This document shows positions 32,073 to 41,352 of a stretch of 64,000 nt of DNA, piece by piece. The stretch's first letter is position 1. Every line of letters starts with the position of its first letter. The stretch is taken from contig NZ_BNBE01000002.1 of the NCBI RefSeq assembly GCF_014654895.1, positions 496,001 to 560,000 of the forward strand, read 5' to 3'. Source of the stretch: Streptomyces filamentosus (lineage in GTDB: Bacteria; Actinomycetota; Actinomycetes; Streptomycetales; Streptomycetaceae). Under the pieces are notes generated by a model. That model saw nothing but the letters and a program-made list of their open reading frames with translations. It was not told the DNA's origin and did no database searches. Made by a program: the position numbers and the translations under genes.

Positions 32073-33662
32073 TCACAGGCTGCGGAGCTCGAACGCCGCG
32101 ACGGCCTTTCCGAAGAGGTCCTCGGCCGTCCGCGGGGCGTCCTTCCCGTCGGGGACGTTGACCGCGAGCGTGACCCGTTCCTGGCCGGAGGTCACGACGA
32201 CCAGCGTCTTCAGGAACCTGCGCGGCACGCCTTCGCTGTTCTCGCTGTACGTCTCGGTGAGGACCGCCGCGTCCCGGCCCTGATGCGTGGCCGGCTCCAC
32301 CTTGGCGGTGCGCGGCGCCCCGCCCTGCGGGGGCGTCTCGCGCTCGTGCTCGTCCTTCCACCGGTCGGCTACGGCACGGGAGGTCTCCGTGGCCTTCTCC
32401 TTGCGGTCCACCCAGATCCACGCGTCCCCCTGGGGAGAGGTGTACGACGTGGCCCGGTACGGCCCGCTGGTGTCGGCGAGGTCGTCGTGGGTCGCGATGG
32501 TCCAGTCGGCGGGGGCCGCCACGCTCAGGTGCATCCGGTACTCGTCGTACGCCCTCCACCCGTCCGGCACGCCGTCGCGGGACAGGACCAGGACGAGGGC
32601 GACGACCAGGGCCGTCAGTGCGGCGACGGCGCCCGCGACCGGTCCGGTCCGGCCGCGCAGCCGGTGACGCCACGCCCCGCCGGCCGGGCGCCCCGCCGGC
32701 GCCCCGTCGACCGTCGTGGGCGCGTGGGCCGGGGGCGGCGCGGACGCCGTGAGGGCGTGCAGCATCGGCCGTGCGCCCTGGGCGGTGAGACGCTCCTCGG
32801 GTTCCTTGCGCAGCAGCCCCTTCAGGAGCGCGGTCAGCTCTCCCGCCTGCCGCGGCGGGGGCAGTTCGGCGAGCAGGATCGCCTGCAGCGTGGACGGAGT
32901 GGTCTGCCGCCGGAACGGCGAGACGCCCTCGACGGCCTGGTAGAGCGTGACGCCCAGGGACCACAGGTCGGACTCGGGACCGGGGTGGCGGCCGAGGACC
33001 CGCTCGGGGGCGATGTACTCGGGGGACCCGATGAACCCGCCGGTCTCCGTCAGCTTCCGCTCCCCCTCGACCTGGGCGATGCCGAAGTCGGTGAGGACCA
33101 CGCGGTCGTGCCGGCCCACCATCACGTTGCCGGGTTTCACGTCACGGTGCAGCACACCGGCTTCGTGCGCCGCGGTGAGCGCCCCCAGCACGGCGAGCCC
33201 GATGCGGGCGGCTTCCTGCGGCGCGACGGTCCCCTCTTCCAGGACCTCGGCCAGCGACCGGCCCCGCAGCAGCTCCATGACGATCCACGGCCTGCCGTCC
33301 TCGCCGACCACGTCGTGGATGACGACCACGGAAGGATGATCGACCCGGGCGGCCGCCCGGGCCTCGCGCTCCATGCGGAGACAGGCGGTCCGGCGCTCCG
33401 ACGGGGTGAAGTGCTCGGGCACGCGCGGCTCCTTGACGGCCACGTCCCGGTCCACCACCTCGTCATGGGCCCGCCACACCGTGCCCATCCCGCCGGCGCC
33501 CAACCGCTCCAGCAGCCGGTAACGACCGCCGACGAGACGCCCGGCGCCCGCCTCCCCGCCCCCACCGTCCACCGGTCGCTCCGGCACCCCCGCCGGCGCC
33601 GCGCCGGACGGTCCGGCGCCCGCCGGCGGCTGGAGCTCGTAGGAAGTCTGGTCGTCGGCCAC
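32073..33662 (-). CDS. receptor-like Ser/Thr protein kinase
   Basis: A 529-residue kinase. The catalytic domain (about 46-305) has GAGGMGTVW, Lys77, HRDVKPGNV (Asp174) and DFG (192-194). A membrane helix (341-362) is followed by a folded-looking extracytoplasmic domain of about 165 residues (YDEYRMHLSVAAPADWTIAT; ATHQGRDAAVLTETY; LFGKAVAAFELRSL). The outer domain resembles uncharacterised modules of other streptomycete kinases and may bind a ligand. There are no PASTA repeats. It is monocistronic on the minus strand. Confidence 0.92.
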   Translation of the reverse strand: MADDQTSYELQPPAGAGPSGAAPAGVPERPVDGGGGEAGAGRLVGGRYRLLERLGAGGMGTVWRAHDEVVDRDVAVKEPRVPEHFTPSERRTACLRMEREARAAARVDHPSVVVIHDVVGEDGRPWIVMELLRGRSLAEVLEEGTVAPQEAARIGLAVLGALTAAHEAGVLHRDVKPGNVMVGRHDRVVLTDFGIAQVEGERKLTETGGFIGSPEYIAPERVLGRHPGPESDLWSLGVTLYQAVEGVSPFRRQTTPSTLQAILLAELPPPRQAGELTALLKGLLRKEPEERLTAQGARPMLHALTASAPPPAHAPTTVDGAPAGRPAGGAWRHRLRGRTGPVAGAVAALTALVVALVLVLSRDGVPDGWRAYDEYRMHLSVAAPADWTIATHDDLADTSGPYRATSYTSPQGDAWIWVDRKEKATETSRAVADRWKDEHERETPPQGGAPRTAKVEPATHQGRDAAVLTETYSENSEGVPRRFLKTLVVVTSGQERVTLAVNVPDGKDAPRTAEDLFGKAVAAFELRSL

Positions 33663-34098
33663 TGGTCCCCCGTCTTCGCCACACGCGCGATCGAACCCGC
33701 TGAACGCGGACAGCAGGGGATCGCTCCGGGGCGCCGGCGAGGAGAGCGCCCCCGCCCTGCCGCACCGGACGGCGCCCGCGCGTACGGCCCCGTCCCCCGC
33801 TGACGACCGGGACCGACCGAAGGGACGATAGCCGCGCCCACCCGCGCCTGCGACCCCTCCTGGTTGGACCTTCGCCTACAACCAGCGCAGCAGAACACGC
33901 CCCACCTTCCCGTCCGGCCTCACGCCCGCGCCCCGCCCTGCGGGTACGCCGCGGTTTCCTGGGCGCAACGCCGCCGAAACACCCCCTCCCTACCGTCGCT
34001 CCCACACCGGTCATGGCTGCAACGGCCGGTGCGTGCCCGGACGCGGAGCCTGCCCGGGTGCTAACCAGCCGTCTTCCGCCGAGCTACGAGGAGGAACG
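33663..34098. other. divergent promoter region, 436 bp
   Basis: It lies between the receptor-like kinase (minus) and the NCS2 permease (plus). No convincing promoter, operator or small gene was identified. Confidence 0.45.
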
Positions 34099-35442
34099 AT
34101 GGCCGTGGTCGAGCACGCCGTCGCGCCCGCGCCCCGAGCGCCCCATCCCGTCGACGTACGACCCCCGTGGCGGCGGCTCGTGCCGCTGAGCCTGCAGCAC
34201 CTGCTCGTCGCGTACGCCGGCATGGCCACGATGCCGCTGCTCGTGGGCACCGCCCTCCACCTTCCCGAGGACCGGATACGCCTGCTCATCAGCGCGAACC
34301 TGCTGGTCAGCGGGGTCGCCACCGTGCTGCAGTCGCTGGGCCTGAAGTGGTTCGGGGCGCGGCTGCCGATCGTGATGGGCTCCACGTTCACCGCGATCAC
34401 CCCCGCCATCCTCATCGGCGGGCAGCACGGTCTCGCCGCCGTGTTCGGGGCGACCGTCGTCTCCGGCCTGGTGACGCTGGCCGTCGCCCCCTGGTTCGGC
34501 CGCTGTCTGCACCTGTTCCCGCCGCTGGTCACCGGGACGGTCATCGCCGTCATCGGGTTCTCGCTGGTGCCCTCGGCGGCCGGTCTCGTCGTCGGGCACG
34601 GGCCCGCCGGCAGCGGCGGCCGCGGGCTCGCGCTCGCCGCCGGGACGGTGCTGCTCGCGGTCCTCGTGGAACGCCTCGCGCCGCCCGCGCTCGCCCGGTT
34701 CTCCGTGCTCCTCGCCATGGCCGCGGGCACCGCCGCCGCGCTGCCGCTGGGACTGTTCGACGGATCGGGAGTCGCGGACGCCCGCCTCCTCACCGCCCCC
34801 GACCCGACCGTCTTCGGCGCCCCCACCTTCGTGGTGCCCGCGATCGCCGCGATGCTCGTCGTGCAGCTCGTGAACATGGTGGAGTCCGTCGGCGACACCC
34901 TCGCGGTCGGCCAGATCGTCGGCCGCGGCGACGACGCGCCCACCGTCGTACGGGCGCTGCGCGCGGACGGGGCCGCCACGGTGCTGTCGGGGGCGCTCGC
35001 CTCCTTCCCCATCGTGACCTTCGGCCAGTCGGTGGGCCTGGTGAGCGTGACGCGCGTGAAGAGCCGCCACGTGGTCGCCCTGTCGGGCGCGTCGATGGTG
35101 GTGCTCGCGTTCGTGCCCGTCCTCGGGGCCGCCGTCGCCGCCGTCCCGGGCCCGGTCCTCGGCGGGGTCTCGCTCGTCATGTTCGGGACCGTGGGCGCGG
35201 TCGGGCTGCGCATCCTCGCGCGCGCCGACCTGACCGAGCCGCGGAACCTGCTGACCGTCGCCCTCGCCTTCGCGCTCGGCATGATCCCCGTCGGCGCACC
35301 GGACTTCTACGCGCCGCTCCCCTCCCACCTGCGCACCGTCCTGGACAGCGGCATCGCCGTCACCGGGATCGTGGCGTTCCTGCTCAACCTCCTGTTCCAC
35401 CACACGGGCGCCGCCCGCCACCCGAAGGAGACCGCCCGGTGA
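34099..35442 (+). CDS. NCS2 nucleobase:cation symporter (xanthine/uric-acid permease type)
   Basis: A 447-residue polytopic permease of the NCS2/NAT family. LQHLLVAYAGMATMPLLVG and the GSTFTAITPAILIG segment are typical; the family signature region is NMVESVGDTLAVGQIVG with the nearby FGQSVGLVSVTRV. The xanthine/uric-acid branch fits the neighbouring purine genes better than the uracil branch. GAGGAGGAAC precedes the ATG. It overlaps the amidohydrolase start (GTGA). Confidence 0.92.
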   Translation: MAVVEHAVAPAPRAPHPVDVRPPWRRLVPLSLQHLLVAYAGMATMPLLVGTALHLPEDRIRLLISANLLVSGVATVLQSLGLKWFGARLPIVMGSTFTAITPAILIGGQHGLAAVFGATVVSGLVTLAVAPWFGRCLHLFPPLVTGTVIAVIGFSLVPSAAGLVVGHGPAGSGGRGLALAAGTVLLAVLVERLAPPALARFSVLLAMAAGTAAALPLGLFDGSGVADARLLTAPDPTVFGAPTFVVPAIAAMLVVQLVNMVESVGDTLAVGQIVGRGDDAPTVVRALRADGAATVLSGALASFPIVTFGQSVGLVSVTRVKSRHVVALSGASMVVLAFVPVLGAAVAAVPGPVLGGVSLVMFGTVGAVGLRILARADLTEPRNLLTVALAFALGMIPVGAPDFYAPLPSHLRTVLDSGIAVTGIVAFLLNLLFHHTGAARHPKETAR

Positions 35443-36809
35443 ACCCCGCGACCATCACCGACGTCACCGTCCACACCGGTGGCCGCTGGCTGCCCGGCAG
35501 GGACGTCCACCTCGCCGGCGGACGGATCACGGCGATCTCGGAGCACGGCGAACTCCCCCACGCCGGCGAGGTCCTGGACGGACGCGGCGGCCACCTGACG
35601 CCCGGCCTCGTCAACACCCACACCCACCTCTTCCAGGCGGGACTGCGCGGCATCGGCGAGGGCCTCGGGCTCCTCGCCTGGCTGGGCGCCGTCGGCGAGG
35701 AGGCGGCGCTCCTCACTCCCGAGCGGGCCTACGCGACCGCCGCCGCGGCCGCCGCCGAAGCACTGCGCAGCGGCACCACCACGCTCGTCGAGCACATGTG
35801 GCCCCACCCGTCGCCCGAGGTCCACGACGCGGTGCTCCGGGCACTCCAGGACAGCGGCGTACGGGCCGTGCTGTGCCGGGGCGTCGCCGACCGCGCCGAC
35901 CCCAGCCGCAGATGGGGCTACGACCCGCGGCTGATGCAGCCGCTGGAGGAAGCCCTCGCCCACACCGACGAACTGATCGCGCGGACCCGCGGGAGCCGGG
36001 TGGACATCGGCGTCGCCGTGCCCAATCCCCGGTGCCTGACCCCGGAGGGCATGGGCACCGTGCGCGCGTACGCCGAGGAGCGCGCCCTGCCCGTCTCGCT
36101 GCACCTCCTGGAGACCACCACGGACGACGTCCTGTGCCGCGAGCGCACGGGAACCGGCGCCGTCGAGTACCTGGAACGCGCCGGGTTCCTCTGGGACCGC
36201 CTCCTCGCCGTGCACTGCGTGGAGCTCGACGCCGCCGGACGCGCCACCCTCGCCCGGCACGGCGTCGGCGTCTCGTACAACCCGCTGAGCAACATGCGGC
36301 TCGGCAGCGGCATCGCACCGGTCCCCGAGATGCTCGACGCCGGCCTCGGCGTCGGCCTCGGCGTCGACGGGGCCGCCAGCAACGACACCCAGGACATCCT
36401 GGAGGCCCTGCGCATCGGGGCCTATCTGCAGCGCGCCGCACACCGCAAGGCGGACCTGCTCGGATTCCCCGAGATGTTCGCCATGGCGGCGGGCGGCGCG
36501 AACCGGGTCCTCGGCATCGAGGAGAACCCCGACGGCGGCGTGCGGCCGGGCATGAGGGCGGACCTCGTCCTGCACCGCTTCGACCGCGACTACGCCTGCC
36601 TGCCCGTCCACGACCCGGGCGCCACGCTGCTGACGTGCGCCGGCAGCAGGACGGTGGCGGCCGTACTGGTCGGCGGCGAGGTGCTGGTACGCGACGGAGA
36701 GCACGTCCGCCTCCTCTCGCACGAGCTGGCGGCGGGCCTCACCCGCTCCGGCCGGCCTACCGGGTCCGCGGCCCCGCACAGGGCCCCCGCGGGCTTTACC
36801 ACCGCGTAA
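35439..36809 (+). CDS. guanine/8-oxoguanine-deaminase-type amidohydrolase
   Basis: A 456-residue ATZ/TRZ-type metal hydrolase. Metal ligands are in NTHTHLFQ (His61, His63), the later HLLET and AVHCVELD blocks, and the GVDGAASNDTQD acid motif. The branch includes 8-oxoguanine deaminases and chlorohydrolases. Coupling to a purine permease and closeness to a xanthine-dehydrogenase operon suggest deamination of guanine or an oxidised purine to xanthine or urate. GTG 35439 overlaps the permease stop. Substrate is inference. Confidence 0.88.
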   Translation: MNPATITDVTVHTGGRWLPGRDVHLAGGRITAISEHGELPHAGEVLDGRGGHLTPGLVNTHTHLFQAGLRGIGEGLGLLAWLGAVGEEAALLTPERAYATAAAAAAEALRSGTTTLVEHMWPHPSPEVHDAVLRALQDSGVRAVLCRGVADRADPSRRWGYDPRLMQPLEEALAHTDELIARTRGSRVDIGVAVPNPRCLTPEGMGTVRAYAEERALPVSLHLLETTTDDVLCRERTGTGAVEYLERAGFLWDRLLAVHCVELDAAGRATLARHGVGVSYNPLSNMRLGSGIAPVPEMLDAGLGVGLGVDGAASNDTQDILEALRIGAYLQRAAHRKADLLGFPEMFAMAAGGANRVLGIEENPDGGVRPGMRADLVLHRFDRDYACLPVHDPGATLLTCAGSRTVAAVLVGGEVLVRDGEHVRLLSHELAAGLTRSGRPTGSAAPHRAPAGFTTA

Positions 36810-36858
36810 CAGCACGACCCCCACCGGTAACACCCACCGTGCAGGCTGAACCCATCGC

Positions 36859-36887
36859 GCGCGGGCCCCGGCGACCGGGGCCCGCGC
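36859..36887 (+). terminator. perfect 13-bp stem-loop after the amidohydrolase
   Basis: GCGCGGGCCCCGG and CCGGGGCCCGCGC flank a 3-nt loop, 50 bp past the stop codon. The following oxygenase gene probably has its own promoter. Confidence 0.65.
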
Positions 36888-37019
36888 CAGCCCACGGCGC
36901 CGGACCCACGAAGGGGTCCGCGCGACCGTGCACGCGGGCGTCTGAGCACCCGCGCTGGGGATCGCAGGGGCGGTGACTGCATCCCGTACCCCCTCTCTGT
37001 CCGAGGAGCGACAGCCGCC

Positions 37020-38006
37020 ATGACGCACACCACCCACACGCTCGAAGAGCTGGCCAAGGAGACCCGCATGGGCGGGGCCGGGACGGAGACGTCCGCCCGG
37101 GAGGTCCGCCGCATCGACCTCACCGACTTCGACCGCCGCAAGGAGGAGATCACCGGGGAACTGTGGGCCGCCGCCACCGACATCGGCTTCTTCCAGCTGG
37201 TCAACCACGGCATCGGACCCGACGTCGTGGACCGCGCCTTCGCCGACGCCGAGGCGTTCTTCGCCCTCCCCGAGCACACCAAGGCCCGGCACGCCCTGAA
37301 GAAGGGCCTCAACTCCGGCTGGGAATCGATGACCCAGGTCCGCCCCTCGGTCAACACGCCCGATCAGAAGGAGTCGTACCAGGTCACCCGCCCGCACATG
37401 GACGGTCTGTGGCCCGACGACGCCCTGCCCGGCTTCCGGGGGCGCGTCCTGGACTTCGAGGCGCGCTGCCGGGACCTGGCGATGCGGGTGCTGTCGTGCT
37501 TCGCCGACGGACTGGGGCTCCCCGACGGGTTCTTCACCCGCGCCCACGACCCGGCGAGCCCGAACTACCAGTCCACCCTGCGGATGCTGCACTACTTCGC
37601 CGTCCCCGCCGACGCCGTGGTCCCCGCGAACGTGTGGCGGGCCGGCGCCCACACCGACTTCGACTGCCTGACCCTGCTGTTCCAGCGGGCCGGCCAGGGC
37701 GGCCTGCAGGTGTGCCCCGGCAAGGAGGCCGAGGCACAGGAGTGGACACCGGTCGAACCGGACGGCTCCGTGATCACCTGCAACATCGGCGACATGCTGA
37801 TGCGGTGGAGCGACGACCGGCTCCCCTCCAACTTCCACCGCGTCAGGTCGCCGGGCCCCGGCGACGACCGGTCGGCCCGCCACAGCATCGCCTTCTTCGC
37901 CCAGGCCGACCGCGACGTGGTGATCGAGGGCCCGGAGGGCCGCTACCCGCCGATCACCGCGGCCGACTACATCCAGCAGCGGATCGCTGCCAACTTCGCC
38001 CGGTAG
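37020..38006 (+). CDS. 2-oxoglutarate/Fe(II) oxygenase of the isopenicillin-N-synthase-like family
   Basis: A 328-residue soluble oxygenase with DIOX_N-like start (WAAATDIGFFQLVNHGIG) and a double-stranded beta-helix core. Iron ligands are His211 and Asp213 (AHTDFD) and His273 (SNFHRV); the co-substrate arginine is in RHS (287-289). Bacterial relatives have few proven substrates. Position between a purine deaminase and a xanthine-dehydrogenase operon suggests purine or pterin oxidation, but it could act elsewhere. A GAGGAG site precedes the ATG. Confidence 0.9.
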   Translation: MTHTTHTLEELAKETRMGGAGTETSAREVRRIDLTDFDRRKEEITGELWAAATDIGFFQLVNHGIGPDVVDRAFADAEAFFALPEHTKARHALKKGLNSGWESMTQVRPSVNTPDQKESYQVTRPHMDGLWPDDALPGFRGRVLDFEARCRDLAMRVLSCFADGLGLPDGFFTRAHDPASPNYQSTLRMLHYFAVPADAVVPANVWRAGAHTDFDCLTLLFQRAGQGGLQVCPGKEAEAQEWTPVEPDGSVITCNIGDMLMRWSDDRLPSNFHRVRSPGPGDDRSARHSIAFFAQADRDVVIEGPEGRYPPITAADYIQQRIAANFAR

Positions 38007-38373
38007 GGGGGCGAACGACGTGACGATGCCCGCGGAGGACGGCCTGCGGGCCCGCTTCGGACGGCTCGCGGTGCCGGGGCCCCGGCGCGTGCTCGTGAGG
38101 TGCACCGGCTGTGTGCCCGCGCCGCCGGCGTTCGGTGCCGCGGCCGGCCCCGACGCCGCCTGCTCGTCGCGGGCGTCGTCACGACGGTCCGGGGCGCCGG
38201 TGCCGGCCGCTTCCTCGGCGTGCGGACGCCGGTGAGGGCGGGGCCGCGTCCACGGCGGTGACGCCGATGGTGCCGGTCGCCGGGGAGCACGGCCTCCGCG
38301 GGCGGTGTAAGGGCCGGTGCTCGCGGCCGGAGCGTTCGGTCCGCTGATCGCCCGCCCGTTCGCGAAGGAGGGG

Positions 38374-38469
38374 CACCCGAGCGTCCGGAAGAGCGGGGAA
38401 CCGGGCCCGGTCGTCACGGACGGCGCCGGCTTCACCCTCCACCGCTTCGACCGGGACGCCGCCCGGCCG
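38374..38469 (+). pseudogene. fragment of a SCO0930-type repeat lipoprotein
   Basis: VRKSGEPGPVVTDGAGFTLH followed by RFDRDAARP matches the repeat of secreted COG4315-type lipoproteins (pattern GPVLTDGAGFTLYRFDKDTAxP). Neither the signal peptide nor further repeats are present in frame, so only a decayed piece remains. Recognition is from memory of the family. Confidence 0.5.
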
Positions 38470-38612
38470 GTGGGGTCCGACCGCCAGGGCGACCGCCCCG
38501 AACCCCGGAAGCCGACCGAGTTCGTCGACGGGTCCGATGCCGTACGGATCGGCAGCGGGTGCGGACCCGCGACGTGATCTTCGAGGGCCGGCCGCCCTCC
38601 CCGCCGCCCTTC

Positions 38613-38646
38613 GACCCGTCGCGCCGACCGGCCGGCGCGACGGGTC
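38613..38646. terminator. perfect 14-bp stem-loop
   Basis: GACCCGTCGCGCCG and CGGCGCGACGGGTC flank a 6-nt loop. It may end transcription from the lipoprotein remnant region or from the oxygenase gene. Confidence 0.55.
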
Positions 38647-39001
38647 CCGGCGCGCCTCGGACCGCTTCGGACGCGAACGGCCCGCCCCTCCTCACCGACG
38701 GAGGCCCGCGCGCCCCGCCACGTGTTGCCCGCATGCTGCGGGAACGTGAACGGCGTGAACAAGCTGTGGCCGGCCGCCGCGAAAGGATCCGAACCTCCGG
38801 GACAGCACATAGCGTGGCGGCCAGAGCCGTTCCGGTGAGCAACCGCCACACGGAAGCAAGGGCCGGGCCACACCCTCGGCAGCCGCCCCGTCGGCCGTTC
38901 CCACCACGCCGGCCGATCTCCGGGTGCCGCGGCGCCCGGTGCGGTCGCCTGCCCCTCGCTCCGCAACCGCCGTCCCCCTTCCCGCCACGAGGACACCCCT
39001 G

Positions 39002-40447
39002 ATGCCGATCTCCCTGCCCGCGGGCGGGCGCCTCGCCGCGCTCGCCCTCTCCCTCACCGTGGCGCTCGGCAGCGCCCCCGCCGCCGCCGACCCGGCTTCC
39101 CCCTTCGGCCCGCAGGCGCCGCAGAACCCGGCCACCGCGGCCAACGGCGCCGCGACCATGCACGGCGACAGCGCCTCCAGCGGCACCACGCCCCACCCGG
39201 GGACCGGGACGTCCGCCATCGAGTACTCCCGCACCGCGCTGGCTTCGGCCTGCCCCACCGTGGTCGTGGGCGGCGACGGCTACGTGATCACGCTCTGCAC
39301 CAGCATCTTCGGGCAGACGCCGACCGTGCACCTGCTGGACCCCGTCACCGGGGCCGACCTCGCTTCCCTGGCCCTGCCCAAGGGCAGCCTCTTCGGCGGC
39401 GTGTACGCCTACCTCGACAACGCCGACCGGCTGGTGGTCGTCGACGGGAACAACAACCTCGTGCGCGTCGGCCACCGCCGCACCGACTCCGGATGGACCC
39501 TCCGGACCGAGCAGTCCACCCCGCTCGGCGACGCCGTCCCCGCCGGGGACAACATCGTCGGCCTGACCCCCGACTGGCAGGGCAGGGTCTGGTTCGCCAC
39601 CAGCGGCGGCGTGATCGGCACCGTCGACACCGACACCGGGGCGGTGCGCAGCATCAGCACCGGCGAGGGCGTCCAGAACAGCATCTCCACCGTCCCGGGC
39701 CGGACCGCCGTCGCCACCGACCACGCGCTCTACCTGCTGTCGGCCGGACCGGACGGTACCCCCGTGGTGGAGTGGCGGGCGCCGTACGACCGGGGCCCGG
39801 CCCGCAAGCCCGGCCAGCTCAGCTGGGGCACCGGCACCACCCCGAGCTTCTTCGGGCCGGGCAACGGCACCGAGTACGTCACCATCGTCGACAACGCCGC
39901 CCCGCACGGGAACCTGCTCGTCTACCGGGCGGCCGGCGGACCGGACCCGATCTGCCGGATCCCCGTACTGACCCAGTACGCCCGCAGCGGCACCGAGGAC
40001 GCCGTCATCGCCTCCGGGCGCAGCGTCTTCGTCACCAACACCTACGGCTACCCCTACCCGGCCCTGCCCGAGGGTGCTCCGGCGAGCCAGCCCTCCTCCG
40101 CGAGCTTCGAGGGCGGTCTCAGCCGGATCGACGTGAACGCCGAGGGAACGGGCTGCTCGGTGGTGTGGAACAGTCCGGTGAAGTCCGCCGCTCTGCCCCG
40201 GCTCTCCCTGGCCGACGGGAAGATCTACACCGTCTCGGTGACCGGGCCGACGGGCAGCGCCGGACTGAACACCTTCGCCCAGTACCACCACTCCGTGATC
40301 GACCCGGGCACCGGCGCCCAGCTCACCAGCTCCTTCCTGGGCATCGGGCTGGTCTACAACCCGCTCCAGATGCGGGGGACGGCCGCCCCTGACGGCACCC
40401 TCTACCAGGGCACCGAGACCGGAGTGGTGCGCATCTCCAAGCGCTGA
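39002..40447 (+). CDS. secreted beta-propeller-like protein of unknown function
   Basis: A 481-residue exported protein: signal peptide with likely cleavage after APAAA (before DPASPF), a low-complexity stretch, then repeating beta-rich units (VVVGGDGYVITLCTSIFGQT; NADRLVVVDGNNNLVRVG; DWQGRVWFATSGGVIGTVDT) as in PQQ/SMP-30-like propellers. No catalytic residues or PQQ-binding tryptophan motifs are evident. It stands between the oxygenase and xanthine-dehydrogenase genes and is closed by a stem-loop. Role unknown; an extracellular binding or lactonase-like function is possible. Confidence 0.8.
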   Translation: MPISLPAGGRLAALALSLTVALGSAPAAADPASPFGPQAPQNPATAANGAATMHGDSASSGTTPHPGTGTSAIEYSRTALASACPTVVVGGDGYVITLCTSIFGQTPTVHLLDPVTGADLASLALPKGSLFGGVYAYLDNADRLVVVDGNNNLVRVGHRRTDSGWTLRTEQSTPLGDAVPAGDNIVGLTPDWQGRVWFATSGGVIGTVDTDTGAVRSISTGEGVQNSISTVPGRTAVATDHALYLLSAGPDGTPVVEWRAPYDRGPARKPGQLSWGTGTTPSFFGPGNGTEYVTIVDNAAPHGNLLVYRAAGGPDPICRIPVLTQYARSGTEDAVIASGRSVFVTNTYGYPYPALPEGAPASQPSSASFEGGLSRIDVNAEGTGCSVVWNSPVKSAALPRLSLADGKIYTVSVTGPTGSAGLNTFAQYHHSVIDPGTGAQLTSSFLGIGLVYNPLQMRGTAAPDGTLYQGTETGVVRISKR

Positions 40448-40451
40448 TCCG

Positions 40452-40479
40452 GAGACCCGGCCGACCGGGCCGGGGTCTC
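40452..40479 (+). terminator. stem-loop after the secreted protein gene
   Basis: GAGACCCGGCC and GGCCGGGGTCTC pair with one bulged G around GACCG and are followed by TTCCC, four bases after the stop codon. Confidence 0.65.
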
Positions 40480-40761
40480 TTCCCGTCGAGCGCGGAGACG
40501 GCCGGAGGCCGGGCTCGGGAGACCGGTCGTGTCGGCGGGCCTCCGCTCCGGGCCGGACGGTGGTCGCAGCCACGGCACCGTCCGGCCCGGCCGCTCCCCG
40601 GCGGACCGGACGGACCGTGCCGGGCACCGGTGGACGGCCGGACGACCGCCCTCCCCCGAACGGGTGGGCTCCGGCCGGCGACCGGGGCAGGCGCGGCGGG
40701 CGGGGAATCCCCTCCAGGGACGGGGGTACGCGACCCCCACCACCGACGGAAGGCGGACACC
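40480..40761. other. intergenic region upstream of the xanthine-dehydrogenase operon
   Basis: It should carry the operon promoter. No regulator-binding repeat is obvious. Confidence 0.4.
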
Positions 40762-41352
40762 GTGGACCGCGACGGAACGGCCGGCCGCGACGACGGTCGC
40801 GGCGAAGCACGCGACGGGCCGGAGGGGCCCACGTCGTCCGTGACCCTCATGGTCAACGGTGCCGCCCACGATCTCCGGCTGGACAACCGCACGACCCTCC
40901 TCGACGCCCTGCGCGAGCACCTGGACCTCACCGGCGCCAAGAAGGGGTGCGACCACGGGCAGTGCGGCGCCTGCACCGTCCTGGTCGGCGGCCGGCGCGT
41001 GAACAGCTGCCTGCTCCTCGCGGTCGCCTGCGACGAGCCCGTCACCACCGTCGAGGGCCTCGCCCGGGACGGCCGGCTCCACCCGCTCCAGGAGGCCTTC
41101 GTCGCCCGGGACGCCCTCCAGTGCGGCTACTGCACCCCAGGACAGATCTGCTCCGCCGTCGCCCTCCTCGACGAGGCCGCCGCCGGACACCCCTCGCACG
41201 TGACGCCGCCGCACGCCGCCCGTGCCCAAGGCGCCGCGGACCTCACCCGCGACGAGATCCGCGAGCGCATGAGCGGCAACCTCTGCCGCTGCGGCGCCTA
41301 CCCCCACATCGTCGACGCCGTCACCGACGTGCACCAGGAGACAGTCCGGTGA
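40762..41352 (+). CDS. xanthine-dehydrogenase-type [2Fe-2S] subunit
   Basis: A 196-residue small subunit of the molybdenum hydroxylase family. The plant-type cluster motif is CDHGQCGACTVLVGG (Cys63, 68, 71; fourth Cys83), and the second, helical cluster uses CGYCTPGQ and NLCRCGAY. It passes electrons from the Mo site to FAD. The GTG start at 40762 follows GGAAGG. Its stop overlaps the FAD-subunit start (GTGA), and the three genes run in the YagT-YagS-YagR order (FeS, FAD, Mo). Confidence 0.93.
   Translation: MDRDGTAGRDDGRGEARDGPEGPTSSVTLMVNGAAHDLRLDNRTTLLDALREHLDLTGAKKGCDHGQCGACTVLVGGRRVNSCLLLAVACDEPVTTVEGLARDGRLHPLQEAFVARDALQCGYCTPGQICSAVALLDEAAAGHPSHVTPPHAARAQGAADLTRDEIRERMSGNLCRCGAYPHIVDAVTDVHQETVR

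Larger units (their letters stand above)
38007..39001. other. 995-bp region without an intact gene
   Basis: It is the largest gene-free stretch in the window. It carries a recognisable lipoprotein-repeat fragment (38374-38469) and a strong stem-loop (38613-38646). The remainder has GC-biased frames without identifiable products, and the last 150 bp should hold the promoter of the secreted protein. Confidence 0.55.

Noticed and set aside
38007..38370. Possible N-terminal lipoprotein signal upstream of the repeat fragment
   Set aside because: Frames here contain Cys and Ala-rich segments but no recognisable lipobox in frame with the repeat.
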